This document shows, in pieces, positions 40,020 through 48,806 of a stretch of 64,000 bases of DNA (positions are counted from its first letter, which is position 1; the number at the start of each line of letters is the position of its first letter). Position numbers and translations under genes: made by a program. Origin of the DNA: Aneurinibacillus tyrosinisolvens (GTDB lineage Bacteria; Bacillota; Bacilli; Aneurinibacillales; Aneurinibacillaceae); NCBI RefSeq assembly GCF_001015055.1, contig NZ_BBWZ01000002.1, positions 124,001 to 188,000 of the forward strand, written 5' to 3'. The notes under the pieces were generated by a model. That model saw nothing but the letters and a program-made list of their open reading frames with translations. It was not told the origin of the DNA and searched no databases.

Positions 40020-40047
40020 TTTGAGGGAGATTGTTGGGGGAGAATAG

Positions 40048-40635
40048 ATGCTGTCAGACGATTTTTCAACACGATTGGGATGGATTAAACATCACTACGT
40101 AATAAAGGCTTCGCAAAATGGCGGGCGTTTACTAGTGAAAGAGAAGCAGGTTGAAGGAGAAGCGGAATTGCTATGCCAATTTCAAAATGAGGCATTTCAG
40201 TTCGCATTGGAAGGGACTAATAAAATTGATTACCTGGTAAATCAGAAATGTGCGGATGGAATTATTCTGGAAGATAAAAGTGGCAAGTGGCATCTGCATA
40301 TTATTGAATGTAAAAAAACGGTGCAAGGCTCATCCTGGGGCAAAGCGAAGGTGCAGTTTGAGGGCGCCATATTGCGTATGCAAAGCATAGCTGGCTTGCT
40401 TGGAATTAGAATCGAGAACATTACGCTTTATACCGCGTTCCGGGAAGATAACTTGAGCCAGACAACAAATCCGGTTCTATTAAAAATGGCGTCGATGTCA
40501 GCAGACACAGGAGCTCCGGGTGCGTCTACTTACCTGGACTGGGATAAAGATGAGGTTGCGGTTCTCTCCTTAAAGAAACTCAAACATGTAAAGATAAAAT
40601 TAGACCACCAGGGAAAAAACCAAATTGCTATTTGA
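40048..40635 (+). CDS. Small protein with a PD-(D/E)XK-nuclease-like motif, partner of the ATPase
   Basis: No named family recognised. In this 195-residue protein, D70 (CADGIIL) and E87-C-K89 (HIIECKK) are spaced as in PD-(D/E)XK nucleases, with a downstream glutamine in KVQFEGA near 103 that resembles the Q of Mrr/HJC-type members. Predicted strands flank the motif in the usual order. It follows the ATPase on the same strand with its own gggggaga site and shares its composition. I infer a nuclease subunit activated or loaded by the ATPase; the alternative is a non-nuclease DNA-binding relative. The motif call is by eye. Confidence 0.6.
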   Translation: MLSDDFSTRLGWIKHHYVIKASQNGGRLLVKEKQVEGEAELLCQFQNEAFQFALEGTNKIDYLVNQKCADGIILEDKSGKWHLHIIECKKTVQGSSWGKAKVQFEGAILRMQSIAGLLGIRIENITLYTAFREDNLSQTTNPVLLKMASMSADTGAPGASTYLDWDKDEVAVLSLKKLKHVKIKLDHQGKNQIAI

Positions 40636-40783
40636 AAACTTTCATCATTCTCTGGTGCAGGACCAATTTTTATCATTGATTTTTTTATAAACCAGTACTA
40701 AACTGAATGATGTTATGTATTAATATTTGCTATTATGCATGATTATTAATAAACCGTGTTATCGTTTACCAAGGAGGCAAACA

Positions 40784-41629
40784 ATGAAGAAATTATTTTT
40801 TCTTATCGCAATACTAACCGTGGCTTTTTCATTAAGTGCTTGTGGCGCGAAACCGGAACTCCCGGCTGCTTCAGCACCAGGTAAGGCAGAAGGAGCCAAT
40901 CAAGGCTCCGATACACAGGGAAATACACTGGAAGCGATTAAACAGAAGGGGAAACTAACCGTTGCCATTGACGATACGTTCCCTCCGATGGAATATCGCA
41001 ATGACAAAAATGAACTCGTTGGCTTTGACATTGATTTGGCTAAAGCTGTCGCAAAAGAAATAGGTGTGGAAGCGGAGTTCATTCCTTCTGCATGGGATGG
41101 CATCCTCCCCGGCCTGGATGCGAAAAAATACGATATGATCATGTCTTCCATGAATATAACGGATGAGAGAAAGCAAAAAGCAAACTTCTCCGAATACTTG
41201 AAGCTCGGTCAAATTGTTGCTGTGAAGTCCGGCAATCCATTAGGGATTAAATCCAAAGAAGATTTAAAAGGCAAAATTGTTGGCGTTCAATTAGGAGCAA
41301 CAAGTGAGACGGCTGCAAGAAAAATCCCAGGCGTGAAAGAAATTAAAACGTACAACGGATATACCGATGCTTTTAATGATATGGGACTTGGCCGTTTAGA
41401 TGCCATTGTTGTAGCAGAAGCGGTTGGCCGTTACTATATGAAAACAAAGCCGGACACATTTGAAATCGTGGGCGATACGTTCCAGAGCCTCCCGGTGGGG
41501 ATTGCGGTTCGCAAAAATGACGCCGATTTATTAAAAGCATTAGACACAGCGGTACAAACGGTTAAAAACAATGGAACGTACGGGGAAATTAGCACGAAGT
41601 GGTTTGGCACAGACAAATCAAAAGAATAG
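40784..41629 (+). CDS. Amino-acid-type ABC transporter, substrate-binding lipoprotein
   Basis: Captures a polar amino acid or derivative outside the membrane. 281 residues with a lipoprotein signal (hydrophobic core and lipobox LSAC, lipidated Cys near 20), a low-complexity tether, then an SBP_bac_3 domain: LTVAIDDTFPPMEYRND, LVGFDIDLAKAVAKEIG and WDGILPGLDAKKYDMI. The ATG at 40784 follows aaggagg; the frame open upstream to 40727 has no ribosome site. It heads an operon with permease, ATPase and two hydrolases; a terminator-like hairpin after it could raise its level over the rest. Confidence 0.93.
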   Translation: MKKLFFLIAILTVAFSLSACGAKPELPAASAPGKAEGANQGSDTQGNTLEAIKQKGKLTVAIDDTFPPMEYRNDKNELVGFDIDLAKAVAKEIGVEAEFIPSAWDGILPGLDAKKYDMIMSSMNITDERKQKANFSEYLKLGQIVAVKSGNPLGIKSKEDLKGKIVGVQLGATSETAARKIPGVKEIKTYNGYTDAFNDMGLGRLDAIVVAEAVGRYYMKTKPDTFEIVGDTFQSLPVGIAVRKNDADLLKALDTAVQTVKNNGTYGEISTKWFGTDKSKE

Positions 41630-41641
41630 TGAATGACCAGC

Positions 41642-41672
41642 GTAAATCGGGACGAGCTTGTTCCCGATTTAC
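41642..41672 (+). terminator. Hairpin after the binding-protein gene, possible attenuating terminator
   Basis: Perfect 11-bp stem gtaaatcggga (41642-41652) with tcccgatttac (41662-41672), followed by atttattt. Permease and ATPase lie downstream on the same strand, so partial termination would favour the binding protein. Confidence 0.7.
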
Positions 41673-41681
41673 ATTTATTTA

Positions 41682-41712
41682 GTAGATAAGAAAGTATAAC
41701 TTTCTTATCTAC
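41682..41712 (+). repeat. 14-bp perfect hairpin in the same intergenic gap
   Basis: gtagataagaaagt (41682-41695), loop ata, actttcttatctac (41699-41712). It is followed by gcgatcgcc and GC-rich sequence (41729-41760). The part gataagaaagtata resembles the short repeat at 63046-63060, so this could be a diverged copy. Confidence 0.6.
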
Positions 41713-41787
41713 ATAAGGGCAACTAAGGCGATCGCCAGCGCCTGCGGCTTGTCGCTAGCCAAGTTTTCTTTATAAGGAGGTAGTGTG

Positions 41788-42450
41788 GTGTCCGGTTTTT
41801 TTGAATTCGCTATAACGTACTTGCCCTATTTACTTCAGGGTGCTCTGGTTACCGTAGAGATAGCGGGAATTTCTGTCGTTCTGGGCTCCGTCCTGGGGCT
41901 TATTGTAGGGTTAGGGCGCGTATCTCATAATAAATATATCTCCCAGATTAGCCGCTTTTATATTTGGGTGATTAGGGGAACCCCGTTATTACTGCAATTA
42001 TTTGCGATTCATTTTGCTCTTCCAACGATAAATGAAGCGCTAACCTTTCCGCCTTTTGTATCAGCGGTCATTGCCTTAACAATGAACGCGGCAGCCTATA
42101 TCGGGGAAATCGCAAGAGGAGCAATCCAATCCATTGATAGAGGGCAGATGGAAGCAGCCCGCTCCTTAGGATTAAGCTACCGGCAGGCCATGCGCAGGAT
42201 TCTTGTTCCCCAGGCTTTCCGCCGGATGCTCCCCCCGCTCGGAAACGAATTCATTGCGTTAATTAAAGAATCGTCTCTCGTATCTACGATTGCCTTATAT
42301 GATTTATTACGTACAGGCCAGCAAATCATAAGCAGCACATTTCGCTACATTGAAATTTTCGCGTTGGTTGGCATCATCTACCTGCTGCTTACAACAATCA
42401 TGACCTATGTTGTGGGGAAAATTGAAAAAAAGGTGGGGGTGTATGAATGA
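41788..42450 (+). CDS. Amino-acid ABC transporter permease
   Basis: Membrane channel of the importer, 220 residues with about five helices. The EAA loop that docks on the ATPase is [23 protein letters not shown] near residues 130-152; the HisM/GlnP-type signature and [10 protein letters not shown] near 70 mark a polar amino acid importer. Two adjacent GTG codons (41785, 41788) follow aaggagg; the second has the better spacing. Overlaps the ATPase gene by 4 bases. Confidence 0.92.
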   Translation: MSGFFEFAITYLPYLLQGALVTVEIAGISVVLGSVLGLIVGLGRVSHNKYISQISRFYIWVIRGTPLLLQLFAIHFALPTINEALTFPPFVSAVIALTMNAAAYIGEIARGAIQSIDRGQMEAARSLGLSYRQAMRRILVPQAFRRMLPPLGNEFIALIKESSLVSTIALYDLLRTGQQIISSTFRYIEIFALVGIIYLLLTTIMTYVVGKIEKKVGVYE

Positions 42451-43199
42451 TCCGCTGTAGCAATTTAAAAAAGCGATTTGATGCACTGGAAGTTCTTAAA
42501 GGAATTGATGTAGAGATTCATTCCGGTGAAGTGGTTGTTATTATCGGGCCCAGCGGCTCCGGAAAAAGCACATTTCTCCGCTGTCTGAATTATTTGGAGC
42601 GCATTGATGAAGGTACGGTTCATATTAATGGAAAACTGTTAGGGAAACGCGAAGTCCGCGGGAAGCTGGTAGAAGACAAAGAAGCCAACATTAATAAGCT
42701 GCGGCAAGAAATCGGGATGGTCTTCCAGCAATTTAATCTTTTTCCCCATATGACAGTAGTAGAGAATGTGATGGAGGCGCCTGTCCTGTTGAAAAAAATG
42801 AACAAAGAACAGGCAAAAGCGAAGGCACTCACGCTTCTGGAGAAAGTTGGGTTAAAGGAGAAGGCAAACGAGTACCCGAACCGGCTGTCCGGCGGCCAGA
42901 AGCAGCGGGTAGCGATCGCAAGAGCATTGGCGATGGAGCCGGAAATTATGCTGTTTGATGAGCCGACTTCAGCGCTTGACCCGGAATTAGTCGGAGAGGT
43001 ATTGCAGGTCATGAAACAACTGGCCAAAGAAGGAATGACCATGGTTGTCGTCACGCATGAAATGGGATTTGCCAAAGAGGTCGCTGACCGTGTCATCTTT
43101 ATGGATGGCGGCTACATTGTGGAACAGGGATCCCCGAAAGAATTATTTGATAACCCGCAGCACCTGAGAACGAAAGAGTTTTTAGGGCATATAAGATAA
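42447..43199 (+). CDS. Amino-acid ABC transporter ATP-binding protein
   Basis: Energises the importer, 250 residues. Walker [10 protein letters not shown] near 32, Q-loop [12 protein letters not shown] near 90, signature [15 protein letters not shown] near 148, Walker [15 protein letters not shown] near 168, and switch histidine in [16 protein letters not shown]. This is a GlnQ/HisP-type cassette. Start ATG overlaps the permease stop. Confidence 0.95.
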   Translation: MIRCSNLKKRFDALEVLKGIDVEIHSGEVVVIIGPSGSGKSTFLRCLNYLERIDEGTVHINGKLLGKREVRGKLVEDKEANINKLRQEIGMVFQQFNLFPHMTVVENVMEAPVLLKKMNKEQAKAKALTLLEKVGLKEKANEYPNRLSGGQKQRVAIARALAMEPEIMLFDEPTSALDPELVGEVLQVMKQLAKEGMTMVVVTHEMGFAKEVADRVIFMDGGYIVEQGSPKELFDNPQHLRTKEFLGHIR

Positions 43200-43236
43200 A
43201 CCGGGTGGTAAAAGAGAGATAGAGAGGGAAGTTAGG

Positions 43237-44475
43237 ATGAAGACTGTGGATGCATTGCGCGATAAGGAAAACGAGCGAACCGCTCTCATAAAGGACAAGA
43301 CAGAACGTATCTTTTCCCGTTTGCTTGAAATTCGAAGGCACTTTCATATGTACCCCGAAGTAAGCAATGAAGAATTCAAAACAACAGACAAAATCAATGA
43401 ATTACTGGACCAATTTCATATCCCAAAACTGGCTGTCAACACGCCGACAGGCACAGCCGCCATCCTTCATGGAAAAGAAGCGGGAGCGGTTGTGGCGATC
43501 CGGGCGGACATTGATGCCCTGCCGATTCAGGAGGAGACGGAGTGGGAGTATAAGTCAAGGATTGCTGGGGTGAGCCATGCCTGCGGCCATGATGTCCATA
43601 CGACGGTCGCGTTAGGGGCAGCCATCGTGCTGAAGCAAATGGCGGACCAGTTTCCGGACGGGCAACTGCCTGGGACGGTAAAATTTTTATTCCAGCCGGC
43701 GGAAGAGGCGGACGGTGGAGCAGAATCGATGATTCAACAGGGCCTGCTGGAAAACCCGCGTGTGAATGCCGTCATTGGCCTGCATAACTATCCTGATCTC
43801 CCTGCCGGGACGATTGGCATAAAAGATGGCTTCCTTATGGCAAGCGTAGATGAATTCCAGATTATCATTAAAGGTGTGGGCGGGCATGCGGCCATCCCGG
43901 AAAAAACGATTGATCCGATCGTCATCGGATCTGCTGTTGTCCAGCTTCTGCAGACCATCGCCAGCCGGGCGGTCAGCCCGAAGGAATCGGCCGTGGTTAC
44001 GATTGGCCAATTCCATGCGGGTACAGCCAATAATGTGATACCGGACACCGCTTTTCTTGAAGGAACGGTGCGTACGTCGAGCAGAGAAGTAAGAGACCGG
44101 ATTGAACGGCTGTTGATTCAGATGGTCAGTAACACAGTAGCGGGGATGGGAGGAGAAGTAGAAATTGAATATAAAAGACTGCTTCCGCCCGTTATGAATG
44201 ATAGCAGGGTCGCTTCGATCCTCAGAAAATCGGCCGAAAAAGTAGTAGGAACGGACAATGCCGTCGAAGCAGAACCGACGATGGGCGGGGAAGATTTCTC
44301 CTTCTTCCAGTTGGAAGCTCCGGGATGCTATTTTTGGCTCGGCTCCGGCAATGAGGAGAAGGGAGCGATTTATGACTGGCATCACCCCAAATTTATGGTG
44401 GACGAAGAAGCGATAAAGACAGGGGTCATGATGATGGTTCAAGCCGCCCTTGACCTGATTGAGAATGGCCGATAG
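43237..44475 (+). CDS. M20-family amidohydrolase (hippurate/N-acyl amino acid hydrolase type)
   Basis: A 412-residue metal-dependent amidohydrolase (IAA-amino acid/hippurate hydrolase group, M20D). Metal ligands: H in ACGHDVHTTVALG, the E pair in PAEEADGG, the H of GLHNYPDLPAG and the late H in YDWHHPKF; GGEDFSFF is also conserved. It likely cleaves an N-acyl group from an amino acid in the cytosol. Lies 37 bases after the ABC ATPase with gagagg gaag upstream, so the imported compound is probably its substrate. The acyl group and amino acid cannot be read from sequence. Confidence 0.9.
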   Translation: MKTVDALRDKENERTALIKDKTERIFSRLLEIRRHFHMYPEVSNEEFKTTDKINELLDQFHIPKLAVNTPTGTAAILHGKEAGAVVAIRADIDALPIQEETEWEYKSRIAGVSHACGHDVHTTVALGAAIVLKQMADQFPDGQLPGTVKFLFQPAEEADGGAESMIQQGLLENPRVNAVIGLHNYPDLPAGTIGIKDGFLMASVDEFQIIIKGVGGHAAIPEKTIDPIVIGSAVVQLLQTIASRAVSPKESAVVTIGQFHAGTANNVIPDTAFLEGTVRTSSREVRDRIERLLIQMVSNTVAGMGGEVEIEYKRLLPPVMNDSRVASILRKSAEKVVGTDNAVEAEPTMGGEDFSFFQLEAPGCYFWLGSGNEEKGAIYDWHHPKFMVDEEAIKTGVMMMVQAALDLIENGR

Positions 44476-44490
44476 GAGAACCGGGCACAG

Positions 44491-45759
44491 ATGAAATTTA
44501 ACATTAAAAGTGAGCGCTTATGGAACGATATGATGGAGTTCGGGCAAATTGGCAGAGGCGAGGACGGCGGCGTAACCAGGACGTCTTTTGACGAAGCCGA
44601 TATGGAGGCAAGGGGGCTCTTCCTGAAGCTGTTGGAGAAATCCGGCCTAAACCCCGGGATGGATGCAGCAGGAAATATCTTTGGGGAAATAACTGGCGAA
44701 GACCCGGAGTTACCGGTACTTCTGATCGGCTCCCATCTTGATACCGTGAGGTCAGGCGGCCGCTTTGACGGAGCAACGGGTGTTCTCATGGCGGTGGAAG
44801 TGCTGCGGACGATGCAGGAGAACGGCATCAAACCGGCGAGAACGGTGAAGATTGTTTCTTTTACGGATGAGGAAGGGGCCCGTTTTGATTATGCATTCGT
44901 AGGAAGCATGGCGGCAACCGGTTCTGTTGCAGCAGATGAACTACAAAGACAATTGGCTGCAGCAATGGACGGGGACGGGATTTCCTATGCTGAGGCGATG
45001 CGAAATGCAAGCCATAAAGGCGGTCATTTCAGCCGGATCAATCCTGATTCGCTGGAACAGGCCCAAATAGACAAGGCAAAGATAAAGGCGTACCTTGAAG
45101 TACACATTGAACAGGGCAAGGTCCTTGAGAACAAAAACCTCGGTGTGGGCATTGTGAGCGGAATTACCGGGGGAGAATGGTCAGATGTTACGATTTCTGG
45201 CGAAGCGGGCCATGCCGGGACGATTGGAATGACAGAAAGAAGAGATGCGCTGACAGCCGCCGGAGAGTGCCTGCTTGCTATAGAATCGATCGCGAAAAAC
45301 AGCGGGGGAAGTGTCGCTACGGTCGGGAAGCTGGAAGTGAAGCCGGGAAGCAGCAATGTTATTCCTGGAAGAGTCGACTTTACTCTCGACATTCGTGACA
45401 TTTCCGATGAGCGAAGAAACCAGACATCCATCCAAATTTATGATGCCATTCGAGACATCGTGGCAGGAAGAGGGTTAACCTGTGAAGTTACACCCGTACA
45501 GTCCCTCTCGTCCATGATAAGCTCTGCTATGGTTACAGAAGCGATGAAAGCGGCGTTTCAGGAAGTGGATTATCCTACTTATTCGCTGCCAAGCGGTGCG
45601 GCCCATGACGCGATGGTGATGGGGAATGTGTGTGAAGTTGGCATGCTTTTTGTGCGAAGCAAAGACGGCATCAGCCACCATCCGGCCGAGTGGAGTTCAC
45701 AGGAGGATGTGGCCTTAGGCTGTGAAATTCTCTATCGCACGGTAGCAGGGTTATTGTGA
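44491..45759 (+). CDS. Zn-dependent hydrolase, N-carbamoyl-amino acid / allantoate amidohydrolase family
   Basis: A 422-residue M20C-like hydrolase. Motifs: GSHLDTVRSGGRFDGATGV near 77-95, FTDEEGARFDYAFVGS near 126-141, YLEVHIEQGKVLE near 191-203 and SHHPAEWSSQEDV near the C-terminus. Family members remove carbamoyl or ureido groups (beta-ureidopropionase, L-carbamoylase, allantoate hydrolase). It follows the M20D gene after 15 bases, so the operon encodes uptake plus two successive deacylating or decarbamoylating steps. Hydantoinase is not encoded nearby. Confidence 0.9.
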   Translation: MKFNIKSERLWNDMMEFGQIGRGEDGGVTRTSFDEADMEARGLFLKLLEKSGLNPGMDAAGNIFGEITGEDPELPVLLIGSHLDTVRSGGRFDGATGVLMAVEVLRTMQENGIKPARTVKIVSFTDEEGARFDYAFVGSMAATGSVAADELQRQLAAAMDGDGISYAEAMRNASHKGGHFSRINPDSLEQAQIDKAKIKAYLEVHIEQGKVLENKNLGVGIVSGITGGEWSDVTISGEAGHAGTIGMTERRDALTAAGECLLAIESIAKNSGGSVATVGKLEVKPGSSNVIPGRVDFTLDIRDISDERRNQTSIQIYDAIRDIVAGRGLTCEVTPVQSLSSMISSAMVTEAMKAAFQEVDYPTYSLPSGAAHDAMVMGNVCEVGMLFVRSKDGISHHPAEWSSQEDVALGCEILYRTVAGLL

Positions 45760-45812
45760 ATTTATTTACATTTTTTTACAATCTCCTTCTTTTCCTTGGT
45801 CATAGGACATGA

Positions 45813-45818
45813 TATACT
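45813..45818 (+). promoter_or_regulatory. -10 box for the heptad-repeat gene
   Basis: TGaTATACT (TATACT at 45813-45818) is an extended -10 element 21 bases before the ATG, with aaaaggaggagg as ribosome site in between. No clear -35. Confidence 0.5.
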
Positions 45819-45839
45819 CAGGAAAAGGAGGAGGAGCGG

Positions 45840-46262
45840 ATGAGTGAGGAACGCTTTAATCGAATAGAAGAGATGATCGGTACCTTAGTTAAGATGGTCG
45901 GCACAACAAATGCACGGGTAGAAGAGCTAGCGGAAGACATGAAAGAAGTTCGTACAGAACTAAAAGGACTTCATGCAGAAGTAAAGGGGCTTCAGACAGA
46001 AGTAAAAGGACTTCATACAGAAGTAAAGGGGATCCAGACAGAAGTAAAGGGGCTTCAGACAGAAGTAAAGGAAGTTCGTACAGAATTAAAAGAAACTCGT
46101 ACAGAGATGAATCAGCGGTTTGACCGAACGGATAGGAACTTCAGCATGCTGGAGAGCGATTTTGATTTAATACACAAAAAAGTGTCAGAGAACGAACGGG
46201 AAATTAACCGGCATAGTGGTCTGTTCGGTTATGATCAGCAAAAAAGAGTAACGGATAGATAA
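45840..46262 (+). CDS. Coiled-coil protein with eight 7-residue repeats
   Basis: I recognise no named family. The 140-residue product has a short helical head (MSEERFNRIEEMIGTLVKMV), then eight heptads of the KGLQTEV / KEVRTEL type at residues 35-90, then a DRTDRNFSMLESDFDLIHKKV helix. All of it should be coiled coil; no signal peptide or membrane segment. Its plan (head, uniform repeat block, acidic-basic tail, own extended -10 promoter, own terminator) matches the gene at 14485-14940, so the two may be distant paralogues. The tail resembles the coiled-coil ends of phage tail-fibre or hemolysin XhlA-like small proteins, without being convincing. Confidence 0.72.
   Translation: MSEERFNRIEEMIGTLVKMVGTTNARVEELAEDMKEVRTELKGLHAEVKGLQTEVKGLHTEVKGIQTEVKGLQTEVKEVRTELKETRTEMNQRFDRTDRNFSMLESDFDLIHKKVSENEREINRHSGLFGYDQQKRVTDR
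45942..46109 (+). repeat. Eight tandem 21-bp repeats inside a coding region
   Basis: Units such as aaggggcttcagacagaagt (plus a) recur nearly unchanged; the central ones are almost identical, which suggests recent slippage or unequal exchange in frame. Confidence 0.88.
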
Positions 46263-46263
46263 G

Positions 46264-46306
46264 AAAAAGGGATGGCTCTCTGTTAAGCAGAAAGCCATCC
46301 CTTTTT
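46264..46306 (+). terminator. Terminator after the heptad-repeat gene
   Basis: Perfect 14-bp stem aaaaagggatggct (46264-46277) with agccatcccttttt (46293-46306). Confidence 0.93.
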
Positions 46307-46466
46307 CTATTACATCACTCCTTTTACCGTGTATTTGTGCCCTAAAAGCCAGGGAGAGAAAATGATAAGTGTCGAAAGTTGTAGGTAATTAGAAGGTAAA
46401 AGTAAGAAAACGTCGAATTATGTTTTATATACATAGTATCCATATTTATGGAGGGGAGCAAGTTAC

Positions 46467-47219
46467 ATGAATTTTTGTACGAAATGTGGATCGCAACTCG
46501 ATCCCGAACTGCCGCACGAGTGCCCGAATGAAGTAAAGCAGGCGCAGGCGGAAATCACAGCAGGGGCGCAGCAAAGCGCGGCCACCGTTACGGCACAGCC
46601 ACATCCAGCCGCCGAAAAGACGCTCAATGTCCAGGTATCCTTTAGCCCGCAGAAGGTATTCAGCCTCATTAAGGATCCGTTCGCAAGCGTCAGGCTTTCC
46701 GCGGAATCGGACATGCTGTACGGGCTGCTCGGCATCCTTTTTTCGGTTATCGGCTACGCCATATGGGCTAAGGCATGCGCCAGCCAAATCGAAGACATGG
46801 TACGAGAGGCAATGGGCGGAATGTCTTTCCTGTTCGGACAGATGCCAGGCTTCTCGATTGATTTCTCCAGGCTATTATTATTCTGTTTTCTTTCCATTGC
46901 TTTACTTCCTCTTATCGTATGGCTGTTTGCCAACTGGGCCGGGACCGAGAAAAAAGGATTCAAGGGAATGCTGACGGTGCTTGGCGGTACCCAGTGGTTC
47001 ACGTTTGCCGGCTTTATCGTGACGTCGCTTGCCGGCTATCTGTCGGTTAAGTTTGCGCTGCTGCTATTCGTCGTTGTGCTGCTGTGTAACTTAACGATTG
47101 TGATTCAGGCAGGACTGCTGGGCTTCCTGGTGCCTGTCCGCCATTATATGAGGACGATTGTCCTATCCGTTGCCGGCTATTTAATTGCCTTCATGCTGGC
47201 TGTACAAATACTGCTATAG
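46467..47219 (+). CDS. Zinc-ribbon membrane protein (YIP1-like)
   Basis: A 250-residue protein that starts with a short zinc ribbon (NFCTKCGSQL and a third Cys in HECPNE), a Gln/Ala-rich linker, then four or five hydrophobic helices (from ~85 on). The layout fits Yip1-domain or DUF-type membrane proteins of Firmicutes with an N-terminal zinc ribbon; the role is unknown. It lies 21 bases before another zinc-ribbon gene, so the pair may form one membrane assembly. Start ATG after gaggggagc. Confidence 0.75.
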   Translation: MNFCTKCGSQLDPELPHECPNEVKQAQAEITAGAQQSAATVTAQPHPAAEKTLNVQVSFSPQKVFSLIKDPFASVRLSAESDMLYGLLGILFSVIGYAIWAKACASQIEDMVREAMGGMSFLFGQMPGFSIDFSRLLLFCFLSIALLPLIVWLFANWAGTEKKGFKGMLTVLGGTQWFTFAGFIVTSLAGYLSVKFALLLFVVVLLCNLTIVIQAGLLGFLVPVRHYMRTIVLSVAGYLIAFMLAVQILL

Positions 47220-47240
47220 AGAGAATAAGGGGGGATTCCA

Positions 47241-48673
47241 TTGTTTTGTGGTTCATGTGGTAAGCCCGTCACACAGGGGGACGCTTTTTGCGGCTCCTGC
47301 GGGGCAAAAGTAGAGAGAGTAGAACAAGTTGTGCAGCAAGAGGTTGCGGCCGCACAGGAAGCGATTCCGATATACACACCGAATGTGGCAGCCGAGCCGG
47401 CACCTGCGTATGAGGTTAAGCTGGGCAGCCCGAAGAAGTGGATTTTCGCCCTGTGTACGATTGCAGTGCTCGCAGGGGCGTATTTTGGTGCACGGTTTTT
47501 TCTGCTCGGTCCGGCAACACCGGAGAAACTGCAGGAAGCATTTAATAACGCGCTGAATACGCATGATACAGCCGCACTGGCCAGACTAATCGATCCGAAT
47601 CAGAAGCCGCTGCAGGATCAGAAGGCCATCGCTGCTTTTTCCGAAAGCCTCAACAAGGAAGCGATCGCAAACTATGGAGCAGGCATTCAGACTGCTGTAG
47701 ATCGCGTGACGGAATCGTTGAAGAATGACAGCTCCGGAAAAATCCGAGCCTGTCTTTCACCGATGTGTCCTGGGTTGGACTTGTCGGTAAATCTTCGTGG
47801 CTCGGCACACAGTGGTATGTTCACCTTCCACCCTGCCAGATTAAAATGGAAGAAAACAGCGGCGTGAAAACAAAGCTGACGGTGAAAGGGATGGATACAG
47901 AGAACGGGCAGGTAGGCATGCTGTGGCCGTCTGTGTATGAGTATGAGGTGGAGGCAAGCAATGACTTTGCCTCAAGAAAAGCCAAAGAAAAAGCCAACTT
48001 CCTCGATATGGTGGGTTCATACAATAACGATACCTCAAAGACGCTTACGCACCCTGTGAGCGTGCAGGGAATGTTCCCTACGTTAACGGTTTACTTCCCG
48101 GAAGACCCGGGTGCGAAAGTGAAGCTGAACGGAAAGGAACTGCCGGCTGGACAGCCGAGCATGGCCCTGATGCCGGCACCTGATAAGGCCGAGTTTCGCA
48201 TAACAGCGAACGTGTCCGGGCAGAACGTGCAGCGTTCGGTTATCGTGAATCCGGCGCAGGAGAGCGAAGTGAACCTGCAGACTGCGCTGAATGAGGCTAG
48301 TGACGAGATCGCTGCGGCACAACAGGGAGTCCAGAATACGATATACACGTATCTTAACGAGCGCATCGGTGCGATTAATTACAATGACTTTGGCCGTATC
48401 TCCAGCATAATGGTGCCGAACTCGGAGATTTACAATTATAACAAGGATTTGATCGCCAGGTACGTGGCGAAAGGCATTCAGGAATCGCTGGGCAGCTATG
48501 ATATTACGAATATTACAAAGGTGGGCGACGGCGTGTATAAGGCCGACGCTTACGAACAGGTTACGTATTATTATACGGATGGAACGCAGGAAACGAAAGA
48601 TTTTCGGTTCCGCTATACCGTGAAGTATGACGGATCGACCGGGATTATTAGCGCGCGGGAGGAGATTAAGTAA
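47241..48673 (+). pseudogene. Zinc-ribbon/TcaA-like membrane protein gene with a frameshift near 47740
   Basis: The first frame (47241 to about 47741) gives a zinc ribbon with two CxxC pairs (FCGSCGKPV, FCGSCGAKV), a membrane helix (about 74-92) and part of an extracellular domain. After the A5 run at 47738-47742 it shifts into out-of-family sequence and stops at 47867. The continuation is in another frame: SLSFTDVSWVGLVGKSSW onward to the stop at 48673. Adding one A would restore a protein of about 477 residues like the TcaA/YvbJ family, linked in other Firmicutes to envelope stress and glycopeptide sensitivity. It may be a true null allele, a phase-variable tract, or a sequencing error at a homopolymer. 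Confidence 0.8.
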
Positions 48674-48756
48674 AACAAAGCCTCCCAGAGTGCATGGGAA
48701 CTGTAAACTTAAAATTGGACACTAAAAGAAAGAACCTCATTGATTATGCACTAAGA

Positions 48757-48792
48757 AGATGGCCTCGACATTGATTCGGGGCCATCTTTTTT
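48757..48792 (+). terminator. Terminator between convergent genes
   Basis: agatggcc (48757-48764) pairs with ggccatct (48780-48787), then T6. The loop contains gattcgggg, the same nonamer as in the loop of the dispersed elements A and B. Confidence 0.8.
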
Positions 48793-48806
48793 AATGTCGA
48801 TTGGTA

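Noticed and set aside
47765-48673. 302-codon frame as an independent gene
   Set aside because: No ribosome site or signal peptide at its start; it continues the TcaA-like domain of the upstream frame, so I treat both as one frameshifted gene.
48700-48750. Possible IS3-type insertion-sequence end (taaacttaaaattggacac)
   Set aside because: Resembles IS ends, but no partner end, transposase remnant or target duplication is visible.
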